64,000 nt of DNA from Gracilimonas amylolytica. Its GTDB lineage: Bacteria; Bacteroidota; Rhodothermia; Balneolales; Balneolaceae. A model generated the notes under the pieces. That model had not been told where the DNA came from, did not search any database, and worked only from the letters and a program-made list of their open reading frames with translations. The DNA is taken from positions 104,995 to 168,994 of the forward strand of contig NZ_PQBS01000027.1 of assembly GCF_002911695.1 (NCBI RefSeq), written 5' to 3'. The position numbers and the translations under genes are program-made. Positions 63,356-64,000 of this stretch are shown one piece after another (position 1 is the first letter of the stretch; the number at the start of each line of letters is the position of its first letter).

Positions 63356-64000
63356 ATGAATAACAAGTATTATAAACGGTCACATATTTCAGAAGCTAAA
63401 TTTCGGCATCTGATCAAGTGTTTTTCGTTAGATTTAACCGCAACGGAAACGGCTGAGTTAACCGGCATTTCATTGCGATCGGTTACCGTGATCTTTGACA
63501 AACTGCGCCATCACATCGCTCGATGGTCTGAGCAATCGGCTCGGATCCAAGGCATCATTGAGGTTGACGAGTCTTATTTTGGTCCACGACGAATTCCTGG
63601 TAAACGAGGACGAGGAGCTTCGGGTAAAACCATTGTCTTTGGCATTTTCAAACGTAAGGGCAAAGTCTATACCGAAATTGTCCCTGATGCAAGAAAAAAG
63701 ACACTCCAGTGTATTATACGTGGAAAAGTGGCCCCGGCCAGTGTGATTCACAGTGATGGTTGGCGAGGCTATAATGGCCTAGTGGATGTGGGCTATGACA
63801 AACATTATCGTGTTCAACATGGCCAGGATGAATTCGCCAATTCCTCGAGTCACATTAATGGCATTGAATCTTTTTGGAGTTATGCCAAACGCCGGTTGGC
63901 TCAATTTAATGGGGTATCGAAATCTCATTTTTATGTGTATTTAAAAGAAACTGAATATCGCTTTAATCATCGAAATCAAAACTTATACAAGATCTTACTG
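63356..64000 (+). CDS. IS1595-family transposase (IS1016-like), cut by the right edge
   Basis: A frame open to the last base, 215 codons visible. It is a DDE transposase of the ISXO2/IS1595 type: a helix-turn-helix start (LDLTATETAELTGISLRSVTVIFDKLR) without the zinc ribbon of some IS1595 groups, first aspartate in IEVDESYFG, second in VIHSDGWRGY, and glutamate in HINGIESFWSYAKRRL. This arrangement fits the IS1016 group, whose members are only slightly longer than the visible part. The left end of the element should lie between about 63300 and 63316. The AT-rich nuclease-NTPase gene is its left neighbour and points the other way. Confidence 0.85.
   Translation, partial: MNNKYYKRSHISEAKFRHLIKCFSLDLTATETAELTGISLRSVTVIFDKLRHHIARWSEQSARIQGIIEVDESYFGPRRIPGKRGRGASGKTIVFGIFKRKGKVYTEIVPDARKKTLQCIIRGKVAPASVIHSDGWRGYNGLVDVGYDKHYRVQHGQDEFANSSSHINGIESFWSYAKRRLAQFNGVSKSHFYVYLKETEYRFNHRNQNLYKILL

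Overview
The window reads as chromosomal DNA of a Bacteroidota-relative, most likely Balneolota (Balneolaceae). The reasons are a SprA-type outer-membrane translocon, a type III glutamine synthetase, CrtC-type carotenoid chemistry, DUF3467 and DUF2141 proteins, TAnnTTTG-type -7 promoter boxes and an almost complete lack of Shine-Dalgarno sequences. HprK next to a ribosome hibernation factor fits Balneolota better than classical Bacteroidetes. I made no database comparison, so the taxon is inference.

Region by region: 0-5.5 kb holds a flavin oxidoreductase cut by the left edge, a ferric-iron ABC permease and its binding lipoprotein (convergent, with a palindromic operator candidate), and small DUF genes. 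5.5-10.2 kb is housekeeping (YajQ, CoA-binding protein, FKBP, THUMP RNA methyltransferase, glycosyltransferase, O-methyltransferase). 10.2-13.2 kb is an acyltransferase / CrtC hydratase / GT2 trio, read as carotenoid end-group hydration, glycosylation and acylation. 13.2-16.6 kb holds a Xer recombinase, HPF, HprK and an M23 peptidase. 16.7-23.5 kb has an M28 peptidase, TrmH, an orphan response regulator, a hydrolase, RsmI and Lnt. 23.5-33.5 kb has the giant sprA gene, divergent from lptF-lptG. 33.5-47.8 kb holds the complete menaquinone pathway from chorismate in two blocks (menF-D-H-B and menA-C-E), with glnN and small genes between.

From 47.8 kb the window becomes accessory: an RND efflux operon with two different permeases and one adaptor, two tandem beta-propeller genes, and a 448-bp DUF559 nuclease cassette with 36-bp terminal inverted repeats inside the operon. 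Then follow an IS200-like (RAYT-type) transposase flanked by arrays of short palindromes, a beaten-up propeller gene, and a very AT-rich gene coding for an HsdR-N-like nuclease joined to a P-loop NTPase (a candidate one-gene defence system). The window ends inside an IS1595-family transposase.

The strongest candidates for something new are the 808-residue nuclease-NTPase at 60792-63218, the DUF559 inverted-repeat cassette at 53962-54409, and the ordered four-hairpin arrays around the transposase at 58831-59960. I saw no rRNA or tRNA gene and no CRISPR array.
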